A stretch of 32,614 nt of DNA from Nakamurella sp. GTDB lineage: Bacteria; Actinomycetota; Actinomycetes; Mycobacteriales; Nakamurellaceae. Below the pieces are notes generated by a model. It worked only from the letters and a program-made list of their open reading frames with translations. It was not told the DNA's origin and did no database searches. The stretch is taken from positions 1 through 32,614 of the forward strand of contig JAFIHI010000084.1 of the NCBI GenBank assembly GCA_017848755.1. The letters run 5' to 3'. Both the position numbers and the translations under genes were made by a program. Of this stretch, positions 15,028 to 22,454 are shown one piece after another. Positions within the stretch are counted from its first letter, which is position 1, and every line of letters starts with the position of its first letter.

Positions 15028-15666
15028 GTGATGAGTTACCGCAACGAGCAGCCCGGGCAGCGCCGCGGATTTCTGGCCGCGCTGTCGGCGGCGCTGTCGC
15101 CGCAGCCCATCCCCGAGAACGACACGGGTCCGCTCACGGCGCCCAAGGGCGTGCTCGCGGCCACCGTGCTCTCGATCGTCGCAGGCGTCGTCTACATATT
15201 CTCCGGCGGCCTGGGCGTGTCGACGCTCAGTTCGATGCTGGCGCAGTCCCAGCACCAGTACCAGACGTGGATCACCGACTGCACGTCCAAGTTCGGCGGG
15301 ATCGGCACCTCGGCGATCACCGAGTCGAGCCCCACCGGCTCCGCGGCCACCTGCCAGGGCCTGCGCGAGATGACGACCGCGGACTGGAACTCCTTCCGCA
15401 CCGCAAGTCTCATCGTCTCGATGGTGTTCCTGCTCATGGGTATCGCCCTGGTGCTCGCCGGATGGTTCCTGCGGTTCGGCCGCCGGTGGGCGCGCCGGGT
15501 TCTGGTCGGGGTCGCCATCATCACCGTGCTCGCCGCGATGATGCTCGGCATGACGAGCCCGATCATCCTCGGTGCGACGCTGCTCATGATCATCGGTGTG
15601 CTGCTCTGCTACCTCTCGTCCGGCGCGACGTACTTCCTGCGGGTCGCAGCCAGACGCCATTCGTGA
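15028..15666 (+). CDS. Membrane protein, four predicted helices, unknown function
   Basis: About 212 aa. The cytoplasmic N-terminus is followed by a first helix (GVLAATVLSIVAGVVYIFSG), an extracytoplasmic segment of about 75 residues with two cysteines (TDCTSKF and ATCQGL) that could form a disulfide, and three further helices (LIVSMVFLLMGIALVLAGWF; RVLVGVAIITVLAAMMLG; IILGATLLMIIGVLLCYL). It resembles the neighbouring 14097 protein in its helical part, so the two may be paralogues. GTG 15028 or ATG 15031 starts it. Its stop overlaps the next gene's GTG. Confidence 0.72.
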   Translation: MMSYRNEQPGQRRGFLAALSAALSPQPIPENDTGPLTAPKGVLAATVLSIVAGVVYIFSGGLGVSTLSSMLAQSQHQYQTWITDCTSKFGGIGTSAITESSPTGSAATCQGLREMTTADWNSFRTASLIVSMVFLLMGIALVLAGWFLRFGRRWARRVLVGVAIITVLAAMMLGMTSPIILGATLLMIIGVLLCYLSSGATYFLRVAARRHS

Positions 15667-16100
15667 GCGTCGACGGTGAGACGGCGATGACGCGCGTTCC
15701 CGACGGGTCGGCGTCCTCACGCGACCCGGCCGCCTCTGTGAATGCTGTGACCTCTGTGAATGCTGTGACCTCTGCGAATGCTGCGGCCGCGAGGGTGGCG
15801 CACCGCGGGCTGCGCTCCGGGCTGGCGCTGCGGGCATCGATCGCCGCCGCCGGCGGGGCCGTGCTGATCGCCGCCGGGATCCTGCTGGCGCGCGCCGGCA
15901 TCGTCGCGCACACCTTCCCGCCGTTCGTGGCGGGCCAGACGCACACGACGATCACGTTCTACTCCGGCCCGCTGCTGACGGCGGCGATCGGGATCGGCGC
16001 GGTCGCCGGTCTGCTGCTGGTGGCCGCGGTCACCGATCTGTGGCGGCGCCGGCTGATCGGACCCGACCTGGAGCGCTGCCATCCGGGGCTGGGACAATGA
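15663..16100 (+). CDS. Small two-helix membrane protein
   Basis: 145 aa from GTG 15663, which overlaps the previous stop (GTGA); ATG 15687 is an in-frame alternative. It has two predicted membrane helices (LRASIAAAGGAVLIAAGILL; LLTAAIGIGAVAGLLLVAAV) joined by a loop, with a basic C-terminus. The first 40 residues are largely encoded by an 18-bp tandem repeat (ASVNAVT units). Position just upstream of the phosphatase and cytochrome c maturation genes suggests co-transcription; I recognise no function. Confidence 0.65.
   Translation: MSVDGETAMTRVPDGSASSRDPAASVNAVTSVNAVTSANAAAARVAHRGLRSGLALRASIAAAGGAVLIAAGILLARAGIVAHTFPPFVAGQTHTTITFYSGPLLTAAIGIGAVAGLLLVAAVTDLWRRRLIGPDLERCHPGLGQ
15735..15788 (+). 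repeat. 18-bp in-frame tandem repeat
   Basis: Three units (15735-15752, 15753-15770, 15771-15788) of TCTGTGAATGCTGTGACC. The first two are identical and the third has drifted. They encode SVNAVT repeats near the N-terminus of the small membrane protein. Confidence 0.9.
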
Positions 16101-16104
16101 CCCG

Positions 16105-16821
16105 GTGGTCGATCCGGTGAGCACGCAGCAGTCGCCCGGCCCGGCCGTCGATCGCGGCCCCGTTGTCGTCGTTCATCTGGTGCGCCACGGTCTGGTGCAC
16201 AATCCGGACGGAATCCTGTACGGCCGGCTTCCCGGCTATCACCTGTCCGAGATCGGCCGGGCCATGGCGGAACGGGTCGCGAAACACCTGGCCGATGCCG
16301 ACATTGCTTACCTCGCGTCGTCCCCGTTGGAGCGCGCCGCGGAGACGGCCGCCCCCATCGCCGAGGCCACCGGCCGTCCGGTGATCGATGACCCCCGGCT
16401 GATCGAGCCGTCGAACCTCTTCGAGGGCACGGCGTTCGCGGTCGGCGACGGTGTGCTGAAGCGTCCGGCCAACTGGCCCAAGGTGCGCGATCCCTTCACC
16501 CCGTCCTGGGGCGAGGCGTACCTGTCGATCGCACGCCGGATGCTCGGCGCCACCTATGCGGCCGTCCATGCGGCGACCGAGATCACCGACTCCGGCCCGG
16601 TCGGACACGAGGCGGTGCTGGTATCGCACCAGCTGCCCATCTGGACGGTGCGGCGGTATCTCGAGGGTCGTCGGCTGTGGCACAACCCCGCGAAGCGGCA
16701 GTGCAGCCTGGCGTCGATCACCTCGCTCACCTTCGTCGGCGGCGTGCTGAGCGCGGTCGCCTACGCGGAGCCGGCCGCGGATCTCGTGCCCCGGCGCGCG
16801 GCGGGATCGACGGGCGCATAG
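16105..16821 (+). CDS. Histidine phosphatase (phosphoglycerate mutase-like, Rv0525 type)
   Basis: 238-aa cytoplasmic phosphatase of the histidine-phosphatase superfamily. The catalytic RHG is at residues 27-29 (HLVRHGLV), followed by LSEIGRAMAERV, SSPLERAAETA and the second catalytic histidine in LVSHQLPIWTVRRYL. It corresponds by position to Rv0525, which in mycobacteria precedes the thioredoxin-like gene. The usual upstream neighbour, hemL, is absent. The GTG at 16105 lies 4 nt after the previous stop and 2 nt separate its own stop from tlpA, so it belongs to the cytochrome c maturation operon. Substrate is unknown. Confidence 0.88.
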   Translation: MVDPVSTQQSPGPAVDRGPVVVVHLVRHGLVHNPDGILYGRLPGYHLSEIGRAMAERVAKHLADADIAYLASSPLERAAETAAPIAEATGRPVIDDPRLIEPSNLFEGTAFAVGDGVLKRPANWPKVRDPFTPSWGEAYLSIARRMLGATYAAVHAATEITDSGPVGHEAVLVSHQLPIWTVRRYLEGRRLWHNPAKRQCSLASITSLTFVGGVLSAVAYAEPAADLVPRRAAGSTGA

Positions 16822-16823
16822 CC

Positions 16824-17435
16824 GTGCGGTTACCAAGGTTCAGGTTCCTGGCGCGCCCCCTGGCGGGGGCGCTGATCGCCCTTGCGGCGCTGGCGGGCTG
16901 CGCGACGGGTAGCGACCAGGCCGTACACGGAGGTTCGTTCACGTTCGTCTCCCCGGGCGGCCAGACCGAAATCTCCTACCCGCCGGACAAGCGCGGCACG
17001 ATCGGCACCCTGCAAGGCCCCGACCTGATGACGGGTGCCACGATCTCCGCCCAGCAGTTCAAGGGCAAGGTGCTCGTCATCAACTTCTGGGGCTCGTGGT
17101 GCCCGCCCTGCCGCGAGGAACAGGACAGCCTGTCGCTGCTGTCGCAACAACTTGCGCCGGACGGTGTGCAGTTCCTCGGCATCGACCTGAAGGAGCCCAG
17201 TCAGACCGCAGGCCAGGACTTCCACCGCGCGAAGGCCGTGCCCTACCCCTCGATCTACGACCAAACCATGCGCACTATCCTGTCGCTGCAGGGCTACCCG
17301 GCGACGGCGATCCCGTCGACCATCGTGCTGGACCGCGAGCAGCGGGTGGCGCAGATCTGGCTCGTATCGGCGTCCGTGCCGATGGGGCAGATGAAGGACC
17401 GTATTGCGGCGATCGCGGCGGAGCCCGCGTCATGA
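16824..17435 (+). CDS. TlpA/ResA-like thioredoxin-fold lipoprotein
   Basis: 203-aa extracytoplasmic thiol-disulfide protein. It has a lipoprotein signal peptide with lipobox LAALAGC (Cys26) and a thioredoxin domain with active site WCPPC at 92-96 (INFWGSWCPPCREEQDSL), then LGIDLKE and the cis-proline loop ATAIPSTIVLD. Proteins of this type reduce the CXXCH cysteines of apocytochrome c before heme attachment, receiving electrons from CcdA. The GTG at 16824 places a basic n-region before the hydrophobic stretch. It is followed by a 29-bp tandem duplication carrying its own stop codon, then ccdA. Confidence 0.92.
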   Translation: MRLPRFRFLARPLAGALIALAALAGCATGSDQAVHGGSFTFVSPGGQTEISYPPDKRGTIGTLQGPDLMTGATISAQQFKGKVLVINFWGSWCPPCREEQDSLSLLSQQLAPDGVQFLGIDLKEPSQTAGQDFHRAKAVPYPSIYDQTMRTILSLQGYPATAIPSTIVLDREQRVAQIWLVSASVPMGQMKDRIAAIAAEPAS

Positions 17436-17482
17436 GGGCTGTCGCGGCGGAGCCCGCGCCATGAGAGCTGTCGCGGCCGAGG
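17415..17482 (+). repeat. 29-bp tandem duplication of the tlpA 3' end
   Basis: Units 17415-17443 and 17444-17472 differ at only two positions; a third partial copy begins at 17473. Each full unit contains the codons for Ala-Glu-Pro-Ala and the TGA stop of tlpA. The unit length is not a multiple of three, so the extra copies are non-coding spacer before ccdA. Confidence 0.92.
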
Positions 17483-17495
17483 CGCCGGCGCCGAA

Positions 17496-18347
17496 GTGAA
17501 CGGCATTACCGACACGGTCATCTCGGGCCCGTTCCTGTTGGCGGGCCTGCTGGCGATGGCCGCCGGGGTCGTCTCGTTCGCGTCGCCGTGCGTGGTGCCG
17601 CTGGTGCCGGGGTATCTGTCGTACCTGGCCGGCCTGGTCGGGGCCGAGGCCGATGCCCTGCCGAAGGCTGTGCCCGACGCTGTGCCGGATGCCAGGCCCG
17701 TGGTCGTGGCGGGTTCGCGGACCGTCCGGTGGCGCGCAGTCGGGGCGACGGGCCTGTTCGTGGCCGGCTTCTCGCTGGTGTTCCTAGCCGAGAGCGCGCT
17801 GGTGCTCGGGGTCTATACGAGCCTGATCGCGAACCAGGCGTTGCTGCTGCGCATCTCGGGGGCGGTCGCCGTCGTGATGGGTGTGGTGCTGATGCTGCCC
17901 GCGCTGCAGCGCGAATGGCGCCCCGGCATGCGCTCGGCACAGGCCTCGGCACAGCGCTCAGCACAGCGGAAGCCCGGGTCGGCCGGCTCCTCCGGCCGGC
18001 TCTGGGGAGCGCCGCTCCTAGGCGCCGCGTTCGGCACCGGCTGGCTCGCGTGCACCAGCCCCACCCTGGCCGGCATCATCGCGCTCGCGACGGCGACCGA
18101 GTGGAACGGTAACGCCGCGCGCGGACTCGTGCTGGTGCTGCTGTACTGCCTAGGCCTGGGGATCCCGTTCCTGCTCCTCGCGGTAGGGTTCGGCTGGGCC
18201 GGCACGGCGCTTCGGCTGCTGCGCCGGCACGCCCGCGGGATCCAACTCGGCGGCGCGATCGTGCTCGTCGCCATCGGCGTGGCCATGCTGACGGGCCTGT
18301 GGGGGTATGTCCTCGCGCCGCTGCAAGGGACGGTGCTCTGGTTGTGA
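17496..18347 (+). CDS. ccdA: Cytochrome c biogenesis protein CcdA
   Basis: 283-aa integral membrane protein with about six helices, passing electrons from cytoplasmic thioredoxin to TlpA/ResA outside. The paired cysteine motifs are visible: SFASPCVVPLVPGYLSYLAGLVG at the first helix and GTGWLACTSPTLAGI at the fourth. The loop at about residues 50-72 (Ala/Pro/Asp repeats) and the one near 145-160 (SAQASAQRSAQRK) are expanded by short repeats compared with ordinary CcdA. GTG at 17496 starts it. It lies between tlpA and resB in the usual order. Confidence 0.92.
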   Translation: MNGITDTVISGPFLLAGLLAMAAGVVSFASPCVVPLVPGYLSYLAGLVGAEADALPKAVPDAVPDARPVVVAGSRTVRWRAVGATGLFVAGFSLVFLAESALVLGVYTSLIANQALLLRISGAVAVVMGVVLMLPALQREWRPGMRSAQASAQRSAQRKPGSAGSSGRLWGAPLLGAAFGTGWLACTSPTLAGIIALATATEWNGNAARGLVLVLLYCLGLGIPFLLLAVGFGWAGTALRLLRRHARGIQLGGAIVLVAIGVAMLTGLWGYVLAPLQGTVLWL

Positions 18348-18415
18348 CGGTGACTCGGCGATGACGGTGACATGGCAATGGCGGTGACATGGTGATGACT
18401 GCGACACGGCAATGA
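18348..18415 (+). repeat. 17-bp tandem repeat spanning the ccdA-resB junction
   Basis: Four 17-bp units (18348-18364, 18365-18381, 18382-18398, 18399-18415) of the type CGGTGACATGGCAATGG. They begin at the base after the ccdA stop and end inside the resB start codon region. Each unit carries an ATG at the same place (18361, 18378, 18395, 18412); only the last opens resB. Confidence 0.9.
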
Positions 18416-20073
18416 CGGTGGCCGCGAAGCACGTCATACGGTACGTGGTCTGGCTCGGCAGGGCATTGTGGCGGCAGCTGACCTCGATGCGCACCGCGCT
18501 CATCCTGCTGTTCCTACTGGCGATCGCATCGTTGCCCAGCGCGCTGCTGCCGCAGTGGTACCTGAACCAGACGAAGACCGCCACCTACATCAAGGACCAC
18601 CCGTGGCTCGGCCCGATCCTGGACCGGCTCGGCTTCTTCGACGTGATCGCCTCCCCGTGGTATTCGGCGATCTACCTGCTGCTCGCGATCTCGCTCGTCG
18701 GCTGCGTCACGCCGCGCACTATCGAACTGGTCAAGCAGTGGCGGGCCAAGCCGGGCCGGGCACCGCGGAACCTCTCGCGGCTGCCGCACCATGCCGTGGT
18801 CACCGCCTCGGACGACCCGGCCGAGTGTGCCGAGCGCATCCGGATCGCCCTGCGGCACAAGGGGTTCGGCGGCTGGCGCGCGGTGGTGCGGACCGAGGAC
18901 AACGGCGCAGTAACGGTCTCGGCGGAACGCGGCTATCTGCGCGAGGTGGGCAATCTCGTCTTCCACTTAAGTGTGCTCGGCCTGCTGCTGACCATGGCGA
19001 TCGGCTCGCTGTTCGGGTACACCGGCTCGATTCTGGTGACCGAGGGCGACGGGTTCTGCTCGTCGGCGCCGGTGGCCTACGACAACTTCGCCCCCGGTCG
19101 GATGGTCGACGGCACGGACATGGCGCCGTTTTGCATCCAGGTGCAGAAATTCGAAGCCGCCTATGACGCGAACGGCATGGCAAAGTTCTACCGCGTGCAG
19201 CTCGGCGTGCAGTCCGGCGCGGCGGTCCACAGCGACCGCTACACCGAGCACATGCTCAACATCAACGACCCGCTGCGCATCGCCGGGCAGCGCCTCTACC
19301 TGCTCGGCCACGGCTACGTGCCGCAGTTCACGGTGCGTTTCCCGAACGGTGACGTGCGCACCTACTCGGCGCCGTTCGACCCGCAGGACGCCATGTTCAC
19401 GTCCGAGGGCGTGGTCAAGATCACCGATCCGCCGGGGTACAGCGGCGACGCCGCGCGGAAGAACCAGCTCGCCATCGTCGGCATCTTCGCGCCGAGTGGG
19501 CTCGTCACGGACGGCATCCTGACCTCCGCGTATCCCGAAATGCTGGCGCCGGCCGTCGCCATCCAGGTCTATCGCGGGGACCTCGGGCTCGATGCGGGTC
19601 AGCCGCAGTCCATCTTCGCGATCGACACCCGCCAGGTGGACAAGGGGCTTCTGGTCTCGCAGGGCCGGAAGAACCTGAACCTCGGTGAATCGATGACGCT
19701 TCCGGACGGCACGGTGATCACGTTCACCGGCGCGAAGAACTACGTGTCGCTGCAGACCTCGTACGACCCGGTGCAGGGCTTCGCGCTGCTGTTCGGCATC
19801 CTGCTGGTCGGCGGGATCCTGACGTCGCTCACCATCAAACGCCGCCGGGTGTGGTACCGGATCACGCCCGCCGCGGAGGGCGGGCCTAGGCTATCGACAG
19901 GCTCGCGGGTGGACATCGGCGGGTTGGCGCGCACGGACGAGGCCGGTTACGGCGCGGAGTTCGGCTCGTTGGTGGCGTTGGCCGGCGCGCCTGCGATGAC
20001 GCCGGAGTCGGCAGGCGAGCCGGCACCGTTGACCGAGGAAGTGCCTCGCAGTGAGAAGGAACGAGTGACGTGA
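18412..20073 (+). CDS. resB: Cytochrome c biogenesis protein ResB
   Basis: 553-aa membrane protein of the System II heme delivery and ligation complex (ResB with CcsA). It has three N-terminal helices (around MRTALILLFLLAIASLPSAL; WYSAIYLLLAISLVGCV; LVFHLSVLGLLLTMAIGSLF), a large extracytoplasmic domain with FCSSAP and GHGYVPQFTV, and a last helix (ALLFGILLVGGILTSLTI) followed by RRRVWYR, the typical ResB ending. A low-complexity tail of about 60 residues follows. The ATG 18412 is the last of four ATGs in a 17-bp repeat; the in-frame one at 18361 runs into TGA. The stop overlaps ccsA (GTGA). Confidence 0.93.
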   Translation: MTVAAKHVIRYVVWLGRALWRQLTSMRTALILLFLLAIASLPSALLPQWYLNQTKTATYIKDHPWLGPILDRLGFFDVIASPWYSAIYLLLAISLVGCVTPRTIELVKQWRAKPGRAPRNLSRLPHHAVVTASDDPAECAERIRIALRHKGFGGWRAVVRTEDNGAVTVSAERGYLREVGNLVFHLSVLGLLLTMAIGSLFGYTGSILVTEGDGFCSSAPVAYDNFAPGRMVDGTDMAPFCIQVQKFEAAYDANGMAKFYRVQLGVQSGAAVHSDRYTEHMLNINDPLRIAGQRLYLLGHGYVPQFTVRFPNGDVRTYSAPFDPQDAMFTSEGVVKITDPPGYSGDAARKNQLAIVGIFAPSGLVTDGILTSAYPEMLAPAVAIQVYRGDLGLDAGQPQSIFAIDTRQVDKGLLVSQGRKNLNLGESMTLPDGTVITFTGAKNYVSLQTSYDPVQGFALLFGILLVGGILTSLTIKRRRVWYRITPAAEGGPRLSTGSRVDIGGLARTDEAGYGAEFGSLVALAGAPAMTPESAGEPAPLTEEVPRSEKERVT

Positions 20074-21110
20074 TCGACCCGACGTTTTCGCACCTATCGG
20101 ATCTCGCCTTCGAGGGCGCCATGGCCGGGTATCTGGTCGCGCTCGTGTGCCACGCCTTGCAGATGGCAAGCCACCACGTGCGCAGGCAGTCGCCCGCGGC
20201 CGCTGCCACGCCGGCGCTCGTCGCCGCCGGCGGCGCGTCCATGACGGCGGATACCTTGTCCGACAGGAGTTCTGCGGCCGACGGCGCCCCCGCGGGTGAG
20301 GCCGAACCGCTGGGGCGTGGCACGGAACATCGTCATACTCGGTTCGCCGAGCAGATCGGACGGGCGGCCGTCATCGTGACGGTCATCGGCTTTGCGTGCC
20401 ATGTGCTCGCGCTGGTCCTGCGTGGATTCGCCGCGCACCGGCCGCCGTGGGGCAACATGTACGAGTTCACGCTGATGATCACCGGCGCGGCCGTCGCGAC
20501 CTGGCTGGTGGTGCTGTGGCGGAACAAGTTCGCGCGCCCGATGGGCATTTACGTGATGACGCCGATCACGGTGCTGGTTTTCCTGGCCGGGACCGTGCTC
20601 TACACCCGTTCCGCCCCGGTGGTCCCGATCCTCAACACGTACTGGCTGAACGTGCACGTCGTGGCCATCTCACTCTCCTCCGGGGTGCTGATGCTCTCCG
20701 GGCTGGCCTCGGCGGCCTACCTGGGGCGGCTGCGCTACGACGCGCGTGTCGCCGCTGGCGTCGTCGACCCGGAGCGTTCGGCGACCCGCCTTCCGGCCGC
20801 CGACAAGCTGGACCGGATCGCCTATCGGGCGGCGATTGCCGGGTTCCCGTTCTACACATTCGCGATCATCGCGGGCGCGCTGTGGGCGGAGGTCGCCTGG
20901 GGCTCGTATTGGAGCTGGGACCCGAAGGAAGTGGTCGCGCTGGCGAGTTGGGTGGTCTACGCCGGCTACCTGCACGCCCGTGCGACGGCCGGGTGGCGCG
21001 GCAAGCCCGCGGCCTGGATCTCGATCGTCGGGCTCGCGACGATCATCTTCAACCTGTTCTTCGTCAACATGGTGATCTCCGGCATGCACTCCTACGCCGG
21101 GCTCAACTGA
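20070..21110 (+). CDS. ccsB: Cytochrome c biogenesis protein CcsA/CcsB (heme handling)
   Basis: 346-aa membrane protein, the partner of ResB in System II cytochrome c synthesis. The tryptophan-rich WWD heme-binding segment WGSYWSWDPKEVVALASWVV is near residues 275-294, with conserved histidines in LNVHVVAI and YLHARAT and near the C-terminus (SGMHSYAG), and RPPWGNMYEF earlier. A low-complexity loop (about residues 40-85) sits after the first helix. The GTG at 20070 overlaps the resB stop by four bases. It is the last gene of the operon and is followed by a very strong inverted repeat. Symbol usage varies (CcsA/CcsB); actinobacterial annotations usually say CcsB. Confidence 0.93.
   Translation: MIDPTFSHLSDLAFEGAMAGYLVALVCHALQMASHHVRRQSPAAAATPALVAAGGASMTADTLSDRSSAADGAPAGEAEPLGRGTEHRHTRFAEQIGRAAVIVTVIGFACHVLALVLRGFAAHRPPWGNMYEFTLMITGAAVATWLVVLWRNKFARPMGIYVMTPITVLVFLAGTVLYTRSAPVVPILNTYWLNVHVVAISLSSGVLMLSGLASAAYLGRLRYDARVAAGVVDPERSATRLPAADKLDRIAYRAAIAGFPFYTFAIIAGALWAEVAWGSYWSWDPKEVVALASWVVYAGYLHARATAGWRGKPAAWISIVGLATIIFNLFFVNMVISGMHSYAGLN
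20318..20340 (-). repeat. Dispersed CGAGTATGACGA repeat
   Basis: The minus strand reads CGAGTATGACGA (20329-20340) followed by TGTTCCG, within the low-complexity loop coding part of the ccsB gene. Confidence 0.7.
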
Positions 21111-21141
21111 CACCTCAGCCGAAACCGGTCTCGACCGACCT

Positions 21142-21197
21142 CGTACATACGAGAACGGCGTCATACCAGCGGGTATGACGCCGTTCTCGTATGTACG
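21142..21197. terminator. 26-bp perfect inverted repeat between convergent genes
   Basis: Arms 21142-21167 and 21172-21197 are perfectly complementary around the loop AGCG. It lies between the ccsB stop (21110) and the stop of the convergent small membrane-protein gene (21208). It would fold into a very stable hairpin on either strand, fitting a bidirectional terminator without a T-tract. The stem contains GTATGACG, related to the dispersed repeat. Confidence 0.85.
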
Positions 21198-21207
21198 TCG
21201 ATGGCGA

Positions 21208-21438
21208 TCAGTTGTTCTTGCCCTCGCCGCGCAGCCGTCGATCGATCTCGGACAGGAACTCCGGATCGTCGTCCGGCGCGACGAACTTCGTCGGCGCCCG
21301 CCGCGTAGGTCGCTGCAGCCGCACGGGGCGCTCGGCCATCTCGGTGCGGTCCTCCTGCGACCGCCCAGCAGCGCCGACGCCTCGCCATGCGAGCGCGATG
21401 ACCATGACCGTCACGGCAAAGGCAACGATGAGGTACAC
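21208..21438 (-). CDS. Small single-helix membrane protein
   Basis: 76 aa: a hydrophobic N-terminal helix (YLIVAFAVTVMVIALAW) followed by a charged cytoplasmic tail ending DDDPEFLSEIDRRLRGEGKNN. I chose GTG 21438 because AGGGAGGT lies about 7 nt upstream; the longer frame from GTG 21459 would bury that ribosome binding site in coding sequence. Similar short membrane proteins are common beside cytochrome c maturation genes in actinobacteria, but I know no function. It converges on ccsB across the 26-bp inverted repeat and lies downstream of bldC on the same strand. Confidence 0.68.
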   Translation of the reverse strand: MYLIVAFAVTVMVIALAWRGVGAAGRSQEDRTEMAERPVRLQRPTRRAPTKFVAPDDDPEFLSEIDRRLRGEGKNN

Positions 21439-21483
21439 CGCGACCACCTCCCTTGTCACCCTCAGCCTACGCGAGGACCGGGG

Positions 21484-21723
21484 CTATGCGTCCGTGCCTC
21501 CCGATGTCGGGCCGACGGCATGGGTGGCCTCCATGGTGAGGTTGGCCAGCAGCCGCTTGACCTCGGACTCGCGGAACCGCCGATGACCGCCGGGGGTGCG
21601 AATCGACCCGATACGACCGGCCGACGCCCACCGCGTCACCGTTTTCGGGTCAACACGGAACATCTGGGCGACTTCGCCCGGGGTCAGCAGCCGCTCTGCG
21701 ATCGGGGGGTTTTCGTCGTTCAC
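21484..21723 (-). CDS. bldC: BldC-like MerR-family DNA-binding protein
   Basis: 79-aa protein, almost entirely a MerR-type winged helix: LLTPGEVAQMFRVDPKTVTR, WASAGRIGSIRTPGGHRRFR and ESEVKRLL. This closely matches Streptomyces BldC, a developmental regulator that binds direct repeats head to tail as cooperative multimers. The start is GTG 21723, with AAGGAGG six nt upstream; the open frame is longer but has no better signal. Beyond the DNA-binding domain it has a short acidic N-terminus and a 20-residue tail. Its promoter region contains an 11-bp direct repeat. In non-sporulating relatives the target genes are largely unknown. Confidence 0.88.
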   Translation of the reverse strand: MNDENPPIAERLLTPGEVAQMFRVDPKTVTRWASAGRIGSIRTPGGHRRFRESEVKRLLANLTMEATHAVGPTSGGTDA

Positions 21724-21786
21724 GTGGCACCTCCTTGACGATCGAGCCACTCGCCCATTGTGCCCGTTTCCTACCCGACCATTCGA

Positions 21787-21819
21787 ATCCTATGGTTTCG
21801 GTAACGAATCGGTAACGAT
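21787..21819 (-). promoter_or_regulatory. Candidate bldC promoter overlapping an 11-bp direct repeat
   Basis: On the minus strand TTACCG (21810-21815) and TAGGAT (21787-21792) form a -35/-10 pair with 17-nt spacing. The -35 lies within two head-to-tail 11-bp units on the plus strand, TCGGTAACGAA (21798-21808) and TCGGTAACGAT (21809-21819), one helical turn apart. It is a plausible BldC or Lrp site. Confidence 0.45.
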
Positions 21820-21860
21820 CGGCGGTGCCGTATCGTCCAAGGAGATCGGCGCGGCGGCGG

Positions 21861-21951
21861 GGTCGGTCGGGCCGGTTGGTCGGGCAGGTTGGTCGGTCGG
21901 GCCGGTTGGTCGGTCGGGCCGGTCGGGCGGGTCGGTCGGGCGGGCAGCGAG
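21861..21951 (+). repeat. G/T-rich low-complexity tract upstream of lrp-type gene
   Basis: About 90 bp built of GGTCGG, GGGCCGG and TTGGTCGG in irregular tandem array, for example GGTCGGTCGGGCCGGTTGGT repeated. It ends just before the ribosome binding site GAGGAG of the Lrp-type gene. Confidence 0.8.
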
Positions 21952-21959
21952 GAGTCGGG

Positions 21960-22454
21960 ATGGATGCGGTCGATCGCGGTGTGGTCGATGCCCTGCGGGT
22001 CGAGGGGCGGTTGAGCTACGCCGAGCTGGCACGGAAGGTGAACCTGTCGTCCTCCACGGTCCACGAGCGGGTGGCGAAGCTCGAATCCTCCGGCGTGATC
22101 AGCGGGTACCGGGCCGTCGTCGACCCGCGCCAGATCGGCCTGGGCGTCACGGCGCTGATCGGGGTGCAGCCGGGCGAGTACGGCCGTGACGACGACATCG
22201 CTCTCGCGCTCGAGGCCATGCCCGAGGTCGAGAGTTGTTACAGCGTCGCCGGTGAGGAGGCGTTCATCGTGCTGGTGCGGGTGGCGAGCGTGGACGATCT
22301 GCACCGGTACCTGGGGCGATTGCGCGCCATCGACGGGGTGTCCCGGACGCGCACCGCGGTGGTGCTGGCCACTCGGTTCGAGGGGCGGCCCGTGGCGGCC
22401 GGCGACGGGGCGGGGAGAGGTGCGGGCGCGGCTACCCTTGGGTCTCGTGGGTGA
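21960..22454 (+). CDS. Lrp/AsnC-family transcriptional regulator
   Basis: 164-aa regulator. The N-terminal helix-turn-helix is DRGVVDALRVEGRLSYAELA followed by NLSSSTVHERVAKLESSGVI; the C-terminal RAM/AsnC effector domain follows (VTALIGVQPGE, VESCYSVAGEEAFIVLVRV, LRAIDGVSRTRTAVVLAT). The ATG at 21960 has GAGGAG 5 nt upstream. The last 25 residues are low-complexity Gly/Ala. It is divergent from bldC and its stop overlaps the GTG of the DUF4229 gene. The effector is probably an amino acid; targets cannot be read from the sequence. Confidence 0.9.
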   Translation: MDAVDRGVVDALRVEGRLSYAELARKVNLSSSTVHERVAKLESSGVISGYRAVVDPRQIGLGVTALIGVQPGEYGRDDDIALALEAMPEVESCYSVAGEEAFIVLVRVASVDDLHRYLGRLRAIDGVSRTRTAVVLATRFEGRPVAAGDGAGRGAGAATLGSRG

